Counted from the stretch's first letter, positions 1-9,154 are shown. The stretch is 11,887 bases of DNA from Saksenaea vasiformis B4078 (GCA_000697055.1 JNDT01001274.1:1-11887), one strand, 5' to 3'. The notes: generated by a model not told the origin, from the sequence alone. Made by a program: numbers and translations.

Positions 1-655
1 TTTCGAAAATCCCCGTGGTGCAACACTCAAGCCAAAGCGAGGGATTTGTATCGGTAGATAGAGTCCTGGTGGCGGAAGGAAAGATATCGCCGAGATTCCG
101 GATGGATTGGTACCACTACGTATGCATCCTTCAAATCTAGTTTGCAGAGTAAGTCGTCCTTCTCGATGATATCTCGTAATGCTGGAACGCCTTCCATCTT
201 GAAATGATGGCATTGCACAAACTGATTGATTTTCTTGCAATCCAAGATCGGACGCCGCTTGGTCGATTCTTGGATCGTGAAGAAGTTGGATAAGAACCGA
301 TCGTCCTGATCTGGTGATATTTCGATGATTCCCGCTTTGAGATATTTCTGTACGGCCTCGTCCACTGCAGCTTGATCGTCGGCCGGGAGTTGTAACCCTC
401 TCGATCTCCATGGAATGGGTTGGAATACCCACTGTATTCTGTAACCCTGGCTGACCACAGATAACGGCCAGGGATGATTCGTCGTCTGGTGCCAATATTT
501 CGTAAAATGGTTCAGGCGACCGCCTGGTAAGATGCCATCCGTTGGTGCACTGTAGTGAAGGCTCGATGGTTGAAGGTCCAGCTCGCCCAGCGCCAGTTGC
601 GTCTCTATTGATGGCTGGATGAGCTTGGGTTGGTTTGAATGTTGGGTTTCTCTGT
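1..655 (-). pseudogene. Reverse transcriptase N-terminal part of the DIRS-like element
   Basis: This frame contains GGRLNHFTKYWHQTTNHPW near 490-540, the stretch that precedes the RT fingers in DIRS-type pol proteins. It then reads KRRPILDCKKINQFVQCHHF and, near 105-135, KLDLKDAY, which is RT motif A with the first catalytic Asp. The Y-x-D-D motif would lie left of the window. The ORF ends at 27 as YRYKSLALA, where relatives continue into a Phe-Gly-Leu-Ser motif. That continuation, GLSVAPR, is present in another frame in bases 1-35, so a one-base loss near position 30 is the simplest reading. The RT was presumably made from the same transcript as the gag region. Confidence 0.8.
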
Positions 656-1433
656 CATGTGAAAGGGAGGGCTCCTGCCCTTGCCAATAAAAAACCTCTG
701 TTGCCCCCATTGAAACCTCGTCCTCGTGAATTGAAGCTTGACCCTCTCCAGGATCTTCGACTGCGAAAGGGTCCATTTCCATAGGAGTTGCCTCTTGATG
801 TGGAGGTTTCACTCCGGAGAATGGCTTGCTTGTATCTTGCTTGATGTATCTTCTCGACAATTTCGGAAGAGAATGCCAACGTCTTGTCGTGCTCTCTTCG
901 GCATCCTCAAGGTACCGCATACTTTCTGGCAATTTGAGTGCTTTTGCAGATAGCTGTCTAGCTTCTTGATCCCACTGTCTACCGGTGGTGAATTGAAAGA
1001 TTGCCAATCGTCTGAGTTTCTCAAGAATTCCTTTGAGGTCGTCTCCGTCGTTTTCATCACCTCCTCGTGTGAGGATGAACTTGACATCTTCATAGATTTC
1101 TGTGGTGGCTTGTGCTGCCACTCTGACTTTGTCTGAATGTTTGTAACTGTGGGAAACCGTTTGATAGGCATCCAATGAGTATTTCTTGAGGTCTGAAACG
1201 AAGGCTTTGTTGACTGCGCCTTGTTTAGTCCACTCTCCTCCATTGCACTTTTGCACTTCTCGGCAATACCGTTTGATGTTCTGTTATAGTTCAGTTTGGG
1301 AAGACTGGTCCATCTCCTCGAGGATCTCTGAGGGAAGGATGGATCTGTCTCTGATACTTGTTTCGGTGGCTCGGTGGAGGAGTTCATTAAATTGCTCTTG
1401 TGTAAGCGTAACCATGCCATTGTTACTTTCCAT
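655..1433 (-). pseudogene. Gag-like ORF of the DIRS-like element, interrupted
   Basis: Translation from the ATG at 1433-1431 begins MESNNGMVTLTQEQFNELL and stays in one frame to about 890, except for a TAA at 1284-1286. After that stop the same frame resumes with a typical polar, helix-rich gag-like stretch. Near 880-895 the sensible frame changes: 879-655 reads EIVEKIHQARYKQAILRSE and then a Gly/Arg-rich segment containing RGRGFNGGNRGF, a composition expected at the nucleic-acid-binding end of such proteins. The stop and the frame change argue for a pseudogene. A programmed frameshift at the second site cannot be excluded from one copy. Confidence 0.65.
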
Positions 1434-2959
1434 ACTTAGACCACGATGCGCGGTTTAGAAAGATATGATGTATTAGAGTTGGAACAAAAAATTTTTATAG
1501 ACCAATAAAGCGCTGCTCGGAGAGCTAGTACCACATCGGAGGCCGACCCGGAGTCAACTGAGGTTGTGCTAGGAACGACCCACAACCGAGATTTTTCCAA
1601 GATGTTTTCCCGTAGTGCTTTGCCCCAGCTTTCTTTTTTCCTCTGCTATGTCTACCGCTTCTATCGCCTCTATCAAATGTGCACAAAATCGGCGCGCCAG
1701 TACATGGAGAACGCCTTTAGATGAAAGACTCCCGATACCGCGCATGGTCGCAAAATTGATCTGTTACTGAAACGCGCAAATAACGGCAATGACATTGAAC
1801 TCTCCAGCAATGAATTCAAACGTCACTGAAGAATCAGGATAATAGTGAAAACAAAAGATTGTACAGATGTCTATATATCCACGATATGGTCGTCATCTGT
1901 GTTGGATCTTTCTTAATGCAGTGTTCATGGAGGACAGGTCGAGAGCGGATCGTGGAAAACTCGGTGAAAGGCATTGTATAAAGAAATCTGGAATAAGTGG
2001 AAGAAAATCCTGTTGATACGTATATCAAAGAAAAAAAAAAGAAAAGGAAGATATCTTACAAGAATGTATTTTCGATCGTTTCTAAAGTACATTCGTGAAT
2101 TCAATACTGATATAAAGCGCCGGAAATCTGCTTAGTTATACCTAAGACAGTTATCTAAGACAACCACTGCCATCTGACGCCATCTGGCGGCCTTAGATTG
2201 GGATTGAAGAGCTGGTTATCCTTGCAAGTTTCTCTAGCCATAGTTCTTCGTAATTATTATCATTTTTGATAGGTTGACACAGATGTCAAACACTATGACT
2301 TGGTTATCCAACAACTCTCCTTGAGCGACGCGTGGATTTTGCTCGATGAATACATGCAACTTTGTTCGTACGTTCTCACGTCTTTTTACCCGTTTAATGC
2401 CGCCTTTTTGAAAGTGCGTTGTTGGATGACTAGTGTTCCTGGACCCCTTCACTCCTATAAAAAAAAAGTGAAGAATCAAGAAATTCAGGCAACGCTGAAC
2501 ATAGATACCGCGCGCGCCGATCATATCGCTTCTTCCTCTAATATAAACTATTTCCAGAAGCAAAGGCCACCACACCTGGTCGCTTTTTGTATATATTGTA
2601 TTTAACTTCCATGAAGTGCGCTATACTGGCACCATGGTTGAGAGTAACACGAATATTATTAAGTGCAACAACTGTGCAGCCACTCCTTGTAAGAAGCAGG
2701 CTCTTCTTATCAAGAAATTCTGGGGTGTCCAAACCAGCAAGCACGATATTGAGGTCATAATAAAGGCCTCTTATCTGTTACAAGAAGTATCCACCTTGTT
2801 TTAAGTATAAGGCAGGGAAAGGACGACATGTTATCAGGTCGTAGTGGTAGTTCTTCTATTTGGCCTAAGCTTTTCCATCTAAAGGGGGTGCAACCTCCAC
2901 TTTCCTGTACCTCATAATCCTCTGAAAGGAAAACAGGCCACTTTCTCCTTTTCTTCCGC
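1434..2959. other. Intergenic stretch, no convincing gene
   Basis: About 1.5 kb lie between the retroelement and the first membrane-protein gene. Part of it may be the untranslated end of the DIRS-like element. Visible small features are a 7-base inverted repeat (GGTTGTG at 1562-1568, CACAACC at 1581-1587), a run of As at 2031-2039, and ORFs of 60-115 codons on both strands with no recognisable domain. The longest on the minus strand (2234-2575) has one charged, protein-like section near 2290-2420, and it could be a worn gene fragment. No RNA gene was recognised. Confidence 0.5.
2634..2804 (+). CDS. Possible 56-residue ORF with a strong start context
   Basis: The ATG at 2634 sits in caccATGG, a strong Kozak-type context, and a TATATAT box lies at 2590-2596, about 40 bases upstream. 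The product would begin MVESNTNIIKCNNCAATPCK, with a C-x2-C-x5-C pattern, and would end at 2804. An alternative is that the frame is a first exon ending at a GT near 2753. No family was recognised, and an ORF of this length is expected by chance, so this is a weak call. Confidence 0.2.
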   Translation: MVESNTNIIKCNNCAATPCKKQALLIKKFWGVQTSKHDIEVIIKASYLLQEVSTLF

Positions 2960-3892
2960 ATGCAAAAAAGAGGTATAATGTTACTTTTCCTTCTATTTCT
3001 TGGTTCTTCATATCAATCCATCATACAGATTATCCTGTTGTTGAACCAGGTCATACATATCGATATGATGAGAAAGTATACTTCGTCTGGGGAAATATGT
3101 CCGTTAGTTCTCCTCGCTTTCTCTATTTGGTTCTCGGAAATTTCAGTAGCAGCTCAGCGAACTGGCAACTTCTTGGAAGTGTTACTCCTCTTCAAACATT
3201 CAGCACAATAAGTATCCCTCCGTACATGGCTCCAAGAAATGACTATTATTTTACACTTAGTCAGTACGGAGACTACGACTTTTCCCATGCATTTGCTACT
3301 GTAGGACCGTTTGCAATTGTGGCAAATGCGCCTACGGCATCTTCTACAAGCATTACGACAGCAACATCAACTACTTCAGCTGCAACGGGAACTCTTTTGA
3401 ATACTCACGAGCCAGTGCTATCTGCAGGAGCGGATGCAGGGATTGCTGTTGGTTGCATAATTGCTGCTGTTCTGGTAACACATGAAGTTTACACAAAATC
3501 GAAATACTGAACATCAGTTCGACAAGATTATTTCCATTTTTGTATGGGTACGGTGCACAAGAAGGAAGCATTTGGAAGATAATAGTAAAAAGGGCGGAAA
3601 CAGCATACTTGATGGTTGGTTCTCTTTTCGACGGAAATCACTGAAGAAGAACAATACGTTTCCTGGAACCTATGGATCACAAAAACCGAATCAGCATACG
3701 CGTCATCATCCAAACGAATATGAATCAGGCCAACATACACTACAGCGGCTAAATCAAATTGATTATCAAACTCCAAACGAGATTGAACCGCAGCGACCAA
3801 ATCTGCACGATGATAGAATCTATCCTCAAAGTTCTCCTACCGATTGTAGCAGTAACGCGTCAAAAGACGTTAAATCTACAAAGCACCCTTAA
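2960..3892 (+). pseudogene. Kre9/Knh1-like type I membrane protein, copy 1, frame break in signal-peptide region
   Basis: This gene is the upstream partner of the copy at 4615-5571. Exon 1 starts MQKRGIMLLFLLFLGSS, a good secretion signal. A Kre9/Knh1-like ectodomain follows in another frame, from about 3037 (VEPGHTYRYDEKVYFVW), then a Ser/Thr linker and a membrane helix. A 52-base intron (3475-3526, GTAACA...AAG) splits the helix. Joining the exons gives about 19 hydrophobic residues followed by a basic stop-transfer stretch. Exon 2 (3527-3892) encodes a polar cytoplasmic tail rich in Gln and Asn. The frame break lies between about 3000 and 3040. It could be a true mutation, a sequencing error, or an unusual 26-base splice (3001-3026 region), which is shorter than expected. 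The proteins are likely cell-surface or wall-associated; their substrate is unknown. Confidence 0.6.
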
Positions 3893-4614
3893 TATCATTG
3901 ATCGAGTCGCGCAAATGTGTCCTTTAAGAATCTCTCTGAAGATAAGAAGGGGGCTTACCAGAATTTCTGGGAAAAGAAAGAGAAGGCAAGGTCACTAGCC
4001 AATAATGAAGGCATGATATGGAGGATGGAAATATCAGACATTTAAAACATTCTTTTTCAAAAGCAAATGTGTGACATCAGATAGTTTGCGCCATGTGAGA
4101 GCCTGCAACAAACACCAGAGGTTTTTGGCGAAAATTTTGGCTTAAATTCCTATACCATTGCGTAGTCCTTGCTGACAGGAGGTGCTGGCTCCCTTTTCTG
4201 TCCCGGATATATTGAGTCCAGGTGTCTCAAACTATCTAAAGGTAATTCGCGATTGCTAGCAGTTTGGCGACGATCGAATTTTTTAAGGGATTGTAATCAA
4301 AGTGATTGAATACACGGAGTAACGCTCACACTGTAGACAGATAAACATTCTTTGTGCGTGGCTCTAGAATGGACCATATTACTGTACAGGGCCGCGCCAA
4401 TTCCGGTCACGAAGCGCAGATACTAGATTTATTCAAAGCGTCATTGCACGTGTGACCACTACAGAAGAGCTCGAGGTGACCTGCACTTTTTTGTTAGCAT
4501 GTAATCAGTGTAACTATAATTTGCTTGGGTCATATCTTGGGAACCGTCTTTTTGTACCACTTAAACTACATCCTAAGAAAGGAAAAAGAGACCGAACACC
4601 TCCTTATCTTCCTC
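3893..4614. other. Spacer between the tandem membrane-protein genes
   Basis: About 720 bases separate the stop of copy 1 from the start of copy 2. The spacer should hold the 3' end of the first gene and the promoter of the second. No ORF with recognisable content was seen. ORFs that run into it from either side are shadows of the neighbouring exons. No TATA box could be assigned with confidence. Confidence 0.5.
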
Positions 4615-5571
4615 ATGCGAAAAAACGTATTGTTATCCTTTTCATTAATTCTTATATTCCTGTTATACGTTGACGCGGACATATCTGGCATTGAGTCTGG
4701 ACAAATGTATAGAGCGGGAGAAAATGTATCAGTCAGCTGGGAAACACGTTTCCCCATAAATGATCTTGCTATCACTCTAAAAACTGCACCACCACATCCT
4801 AATTATCTGACGCTTCTGGAGTGTAGCACAGCTAGCGGAAATAGCACGTTGACTCTACCTATGTATCTTCCCTTCAGCAACGATTATTATATCTTGTTCG
4901 GCCCAGAAACATCACAATCTGACGATCCATTAGTGTCTACTGTAGGGCCAATCACAATACTAGCAGCACCGCTACCCACGTCGTCTTCTACATCCGCTAC
5001 GGCAACAGCGTCAAGAAGTTCGTCATCTTCTGATGCAGCTACCTCAACAACAGTCTCGAATTCACACGGCACGGCATTTCCCAAAGGAGCAATTGCTGGA
5101 ATTATTGCTGGTGTCGTAGCCGTTAGTCTGGTAACACATAGAATTTGGGATTGGAAGTTTAAACAAACTGTAAAGGTTATTTCACTTTCTGTCTTGATAC
5201 GCCGCAAGAGAAGTAGAAAGAATGGTGGCGGCGTTCTGTTCAATTATCATCAAACGCTCGGTAATCGGCAGAAAGCGGTCAAAGAGGACAATAACCTTCC
5301 CGGAAAACGTGGATCGCAAATACCAAATCAGCACGCGCCTCAACGTATAAACGAACATGAATCAAGTCAACATGCTTCACAGCGGTTGAATCAAATTGAT
5401 TTTCAAATTCCAAACGAGATTGAACGGCAGCAATTAAACTTGCATGACAATGGAGCCGATGCACGAAACATTCATACCGATTACAACAGTAACAAGCCAA
5501 AGCGCGTTGCATCTACATGCCGCTCAGTGACCGAAATTGATACTGTATTATACAGTCGAGGTCACATCTAA
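4615..5571 (+). CDS. Kre9/Knh1-like secreted type I membrane protein, copy 2, one intron
   Basis: The start chosen is the ATG at 4615 because it opens a signal peptide (MRKNVLLSFSLILIFLLYVDA), cleaved probably after VDA. The reading frame is also open 90 bases further upstream. The ectodomain (about residues 22-120) has the look of the Kre9/Knh1 N-terminal beta-sandwich, with the pattern G-x-x-Y-x-x-G-x-x-V-x-x-W near its start. A Ser/Thr/Ala linker follows, typical of O-mannosylated stalks. An intron at 5131-5175 (GTAACA...AAG, 45 bases, phase 0) splits the membrane helix. After splicing, a helix of about 22 residues ends at RRKRSRK. The tail contains QRLNQIDFQIPNEIE, shared with copy 1. The spliced product is about 303 residues. 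Kre9/Knh1 proteins act in beta-1,6-glucan assembly; here only the domain, not that role, can be claimed. Confidence 0.75.
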   Translation: MRKNVLLSFSLILIFLLYVDADISGIESGQMYRAGENVSVSWETRFPINDLAITLKTAPPHPNYLTLLECSTASGNSTLTLPMYLPFSNDYYILFGPETSQSDDPLVSTVGPITILAAPLPTSSSTSATATASRSSSSSDAATSTTVSNSHGTAFPKGAIAGIIAGVVAVSLVTHRIWDWKFKQTVKVISLSVLIRRKRSRKNGGGVLFNYHQTLGNRQKAVKEDNNLPGKRGSQIPNQHAPQRINEHESSQHASQRLNQIDFQIPNEIERQQLNLHDNGADARNIHTDYNSNKPKRVASTCRSVTEIDTVLYSRGHI

Positions 5572-5829
5572 CCTTGAAAGCCCCCTTTCTGCTTACAATC
5601 TGAATGTGAAAAAAAAGCGGTTTCCGAGTTTGGACTCTCTAATGCAACTCGGGGCAGGCTTCATGCTTGACCGGCTTGATTTGATTGTGTACAACGATTC
5701 TTACATCTTCTTTAACTGATTGACACTTCAATAACTTAAGTTTACTTCCATGTATGGATGTAATTTACAAAATTACGCACTCGTAATAGAGTCAAAATGT
5801 AGTAAAGCAACGATAATGGATGGCAGTCT

Positions 5830-6797
5830 TTATTGCTTGCGCAATTCCTTCGTCAATCTACTAAGCGACCATTTATTCTCCTGACGCCTTGCATCTAATA
5901 TTGTCACGGCTTCCTTAATGTCTATGCCGCTGCTCTGAGCAATACGGTAGATTTCATGTATAATAGTCAAACGTCTTGAGTAAAACTGACGTTCTGCAAA
6001 CAAAAGTTAGTACATAATATGTCACTGCAAAGATGGTTCGATGTAGCAAACCTTTAGGACATGATCTCCATGAGGTTCCAAATTTCCTGTCAAGTTCCAT
6101 AACCGAAGGCGAGTCTGATCGTAGTCCATCGGACCATTCTCTCCACAGGTCGAAAACTGTGCTGATGTTCCTGTCCGGCTGATAGCAACGTGGACGCTGT
6201 GTGGTAGCTGAACTGGGCAATGGAGACGGTGCTTGCTGTTGTAATTCTGCTACTGATGTTCCAGTCGCAAACACTGAGCACGCTCGTCTCAGCATTTGCA
6301 TGTCATACCTTAATCCACGGATATCGTCTGTGATAGTCCGTAGGAACTTGTGGATTCCGGCTGTCGTTGCTGAGAAGGTTCTGCAATATACGCTGATTCG
6401 TATCCATCTTTGCACTCAACATTTGCACCTGATCGCTAACCAAAGGCATAGCTCTGCGTACCAGAATATCTGCTGGTTCCTGTGCAGTTTGGACGGTCGA
6501 TAGGAGGTTACTTTCGAATGCCAAGAACTCTGGGTCGGTGAAGAGGACGTGGTTGAAGAAAGGGTTGTGGCCATGCTCCACCCGAAACATCACTACATCT
6601 TGTAGGATTATCCGTCGCATAGTGATTAGTAAAGCCAGAAGCGCCTCTGCGCTGCTGAAGTATTCACACTCGCGAGAGCGCACTCGCGCCAGCCATTCCT
6701 CTGCTTTGGGAAACACCTTCCTTTGGAGGCTTTCCAGTGGGCAAATGTTACCTCTCGGGAGCGAATAATCGCCTTTGTTGCCGGAGAAGCTGTTCAT
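5830..6797 (-). CDS. Crypton/Ndc10-like protein, C-terminal half with GCR1_C domain, three exons
   Basis: Exons are 6797-6309, 6235-6052 and 5993-5830. Introns are 6308-6236 (73 bases, GTATGA...CAG) and 6051-5994 (58 bases, with a perfect TACTAAC branch site). The spliced product of 278 residues begins MNSFSGNKGDYSLPRGN, which resembles the segment following the catalytic domain in Ndc10/Crypton recombinases. A helical stretch follows, then VFDLWREWSDGL, PSVMELDRKFG and RQFYSRRLTIIHEIY. Together these are the W-x-x-W and Y-S-R-R marks of the GCR1_C DNA-binding domain. GCR1_C occurs both in host factors (Gcr1, Msn1, Hot1) and at the C-terminus of fungal Crypton recombinases; the leading segment favours Crypton. 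The catalytic R-H-x-x-R-Y core is not seen upstream. The start is tentative, since the frame is open to about 6846. Confidence 0.7.
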
Positions 6798-7752
6798 GAC
6801 GCAGATAGAACTAACTTGCCGTTCTCGTAATTGTTGTCCTTACAAAATCGCTAACAATAATAACAATAGCAGTAAAAGGAAAGAAAACGACGACCAAAAT
6901 TTTTGTCTGCGGTAAACGCACGTTGAAGATAATGACAAACACACTGAATAGAGGAATAAAACTTCGAAATCCATGAATAGGCATGTCCATTTTGGTTTGG
7001 GACGTAACCGTCCTCTAGATAGTAAAAATTTTTATTTGGGTTATTTTTGCGATTGGACCTTTTTCCTGCCTTCAACAAGCAGAGCAAATTCTTTCGTCTA
7101 TGCATGCAATGTATTACAGAAGGTAAAAGAACGAAAAAGAATGGATGCAACTGCATCATCATAGCCAGTACAACTAGTTCCGTGGTAGAAGAGACTGTGG
7201 AAGGCAAATCTGGTTTGTACTGACAGTGCTGTACCAATAGCATCGATAGTTCTTTATTCAAAGCATCGCGAAAAGATTTCTGCAATACTCTGAGGCTTTT
7301 GGTGAAGGCTCTTTCAGAGGTTACTGTCTGAGTCTAGTTGAACCTGTCAGCTTCGAGTTGACTCATTGTAGTACTTGAGGGAAGCCAGAAATAGAAAATA
7401 CTTCATTCAGTAAAATAAAGTTGTTCTGAGTTGAGTTAACCTGTTGGCTGCAGGTTGGACTAAAAGCCGCTTCATCATAGGATCTAGTGGAAAAGCACAC
7501 ATAGAAAATAGTCCGCTCAGGCAAAACAAAGATCGTTACTATCACCGTATATACCAATTTATCAGCTGGTAGAGGTCGAAAGCAGATAGAAATCGTCGGG
7601 TTTTCACTGCAATATTAGATTGATTCGAAAAAAAATTCCCATTTTGGAAACAGGATAATCATGATGACAACATCAAGACAATGAATTGTGATTTATCTGT
7701 TTTACCTACATTGATAGTTGGGCTTCTTTATCTTCCTCCCTAAAATCTCATC
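6798..7752. other. Unresolved region upstream of the GCR1_C gene
   Basis: About 950 bases separate the GCR1_C gene from the rightward genes. On the minus strand, 7338 down to about 7140 reads TVTSERAFTKSLRVLQKSF and onward with coding-like composition, possibly an N-terminal exon of the GCR1_C protein or of something else. The rest of that ORF (to 6851) is less convincing. No tyrosine recombinase core motif was found. The right part holds the degenerate repeat at 7328-7531 and AT-rich sequence to 7752. Confidence 0.4.
7328..7531. repeat. Degenerate direct repeat, two units of about 93 and 106 bases
   Basis: Unit 1 is about 7328-7420 and unit 2 about 7426-7531. Both start CTGAGT, continue with a shared AACCTGT and GTTG, and near their ends carry ATAGAAAATA followed by CTCAG or TTCAG and an AAA-rich AAAG end. 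The middle of the units has diverged and differs in length. The match was found by eye and no alignment score is available. Confidence 0.45.
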
Positions 7753-8440
7753 ATGGTAAAACGAGTATCATAATATGGATCCACATATTGATAATGTTCA
7801 ATAATAGCTACCTGATCTAAGATTTCACGGAGATGCCAACCTGGACCTTCGTGGCATCAGCAACCGAGATCCAACTCCAAACTACGAACAGCAACTGCAG
7901 AATGCGGTGGCTGCTGCGAGAAGACAACCAATATCTAAAGAAAATTATCGAAAGGCTCTCTGGTGGTTACGGCGACGAGGTATTCGAGTTATCTCTCAGA
8001 TTGATGACTCGAGTTCTCGAGAGGCAGCTTTGGCGGTCATCGTTGCAGAACGCTTGAATCTCAAACAGAGCGGTATCTATGTGCTATTACCTAATAACCA
8101 GACAATCCCCGCAAATAACCTGCTTCATCTGATTGCTATCGCAAAGGCGCATGATATCTAAGTGTTTCTATTTTCCACAAAACAGAAACCAAAAGTTATC
8201 GGAAACAAAAATGCTAACTACAAGATTTCATTGTTGCATGAGGTTGATTCCTACTCCGCGCAGAGCCGGTTACAAATTTCACCACCACAAGAGCAAAAAG
8301 GCCAAGACGTACAACTGGTCGAACCCCTATGATGCGTCCTGCTGCGACCAGAAAGGATCCCCAGGTTGGAAAGAAGAGGAAGGCTCCAACTGCACTTGTC
8401 GTAACCGATGATCAGATCCAGTCCGAGATGCGGCAAGAAT
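7753..8440 (+). CDS. Unrecognised protein, tentative exons 5' of the acidic ORF
   Basis: From 7808 the frame reads LPDLRFHGDANLDLRG and runs to a stop at 8159-8161. It contains a basic, helix-prone segment (NYRKALWWLRRRGIRVISQ). A possible first exon is the ATG at 7753-7755, spliced by a 52-base GT-AG intron (7756-7807) in the right phase. The frame could end at 8161, or splice at 8073 (GTATCT) to 8264 in matching phase, with a branch-like CTAAC at about 8214. That second exon (8264-8440) encodes a strongly basic, nuclear-localisation-like segment with RAKRPRRTTGR and VGKKRKAP. It would lead toward the acidic ORF downstream. No family was recognised, and the exon joins are proposals from sequence signals only. 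Confidence 0.35.
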
Positions 8441-8489
8441 GTAAATAGTATAGGATCTATTCGCCCTATATTGACCGTGTTTTAAATAG

Positions 8490-9004
8490 AAAAAAGACTG
8501 AACAGTGAATGGGCGCGTATCACAAGAAGAAACCCCCCAACCGAAGCACTTTTACAAAAGTTCAAGGAAAGATGCATGAACAGGAAAAGGGTTCCAAGAG
8601 GGCTTATCACAAGTAGCGGAACTTCCGAGAATGTTTACAAGACGCTAAAGACAAAGTATGGAACAACAGCCAGTAGTTATGCTATGGAACAGCGACTAAA
8701 AGGATCCTCAAACCCCTTGCCCATATGGAATTCAATGGCTACTGCATTTTATCGGAGGCAACAAAGCCGACTGAACAAACTTCAGGATGCTGCTGGTCCA
8801 AGTAAAGGTGCCAAGCGAAAAGCTGAAGTTAGCAACGATGAGGACGATGATAAAGGGTCCAGTGATGACGGCAGCGAGGATCCCAGCGATGATGATGATG
8901 ATGATGATGATGATGACGACGACGAAGAAAGGCGGAAGGAGTACATCGAGCAGCAACTACAAGCTTGCGAAAGATTGTTCGGCCCGAAATCAACTTCGAT
9001 ATAA
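8490..9004 (+). CDS. Acidic protein with possible SANT/Myb-like region
   Basis: The open frame starts after a stop at 8483 and an acceptor-like TAG at 8489, and ends with TAA at 9002-9004. It opens with LNSEWARITRR and continues with ALLQKFKERCMNRKRVPRG and ENVYKTLKTKYG. This W-then-KFK-then-basic-G order recalls SANT/Myb-like DNA-binding regions found in large fungal families, but the match is partial. A long acidic region follows with 12 consecutive Asp residues, then a helical, charged segment (EERRKEYIEQQLQACERLF). The likely place is the nucleus. Coding clearly extends upstream of the ATG at 8576, so an upstream exon is needed. The most obvious donor (8441, GTAAAT) would create a stop at the junction, so this copy may be damaged. 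Confidence 0.5.
8888..8923 (+). repeat. GAT/GAC microsatellite encoding 12 Asp
   Basis: Nine GAT codons are followed by three GAC codons, in frame with the acidic protein. Length changes of whole units keep the frame, so slippage here cannot explain the frame change seen after 8970. Confidence 0.9.
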
Positions 9005-9154
9005 TGAAGCGTCTGCTGCTAGAGGAGCAGGAAAGAAATTCACGAATTATGAACGCTATGGGACGGGTACTGTCCCATTTCGCCGATATGGTATGTACAT
9101 TGTCACACTTTGCTTCGCATTTAAAGTGCTTTTTACCAGGTCATCCATGGGTAA
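9004..9154 (+). CDS. Helical tail fragment, maybe the C-terminus of the acidic protein
   Basis: The ATG at 9004-9006 overlaps the TAA of the acidic ORF as TAATG. The frame reads MKRLLLEEQERNSRIMNAMG and on to HFADM at 9090. A GTATGT donor at 9091 and an acceptor at 9139 define a 49-base intron, after which the frame closes at 9152-9154. This suits the end of a DNA-binding-like protein whose frame slipped by one between about 8970 and 9000. If the intron is not removed, the frame stays open to 9390 and can splice into the Fanzor. No family was recognised. Confidence 0.4.

Larger units (their letters stand above)
1..1433 (-). mobile_element. DIRS-like retrotransposon, 5' part, degenerate, cut by left edge
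   Basis: The minus strand carries a gag-like region followed by a reverse transcriptase of the DIRS type, a tyrosine-recombinase retrotransposon order common in Mucorales. The 5' end of the coding part lies near 1433. The catalytic second half of the RT, RNase H, and the recombinase would lie to the left of the window. At least three lesions are visible: an in-frame stop at 1284-1286, a change of reading frame near 880-895, and another near position 30. The copy therefore looks dead. Terminal repeats were not identified, so the right boundary of the element (somewhere beyond 1433) is unknown. The family call rests on remembered DIRS motifs, not on a search. Confidence 0.8.

Noticed and set aside
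809..1420. 203-codon minus-strand ORF overlapping the gag region
   Set aside because: Its Ser/Thr/Lys-rich composition is an off-frame reading; the gag-like frames explain the region better.
1562..1587. GGTTGTG/CACAACC inverted repeat as a terminator or element end
   Set aside because: Seven base pairs with a 12-base loop occur readily by chance, and nothing else marks an end here.
3371..3571. Change of frame near 3480-3530 in copy 1 as a second pseudogene lesion
   Set aside because: A GT-AG intron at 3475-3526 joins the frames in phase, completes a membrane helix, and matches the intron position in copy 2.
5279..5512. Minus-strand ORFs at 5279-5512 and 3528-3800 that resemble each other
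   Set aside because: They are antisense to the two conserved tails, so their likeness reflects the sense genes.
8732..8956. Minus-strand ORF with a run of Ile, looking like a membrane segment
   Set aside because: It is the antisense of the GAT/GAC repeat that encodes poly-Asp; the hydrophobic run is an artefact.
8576..9004. Acidic protein starting at the ATG at 8576
   Set aside because: The possible DNA-binding segment with the conserved Trp lies upstream of that ATG in the same open frame.
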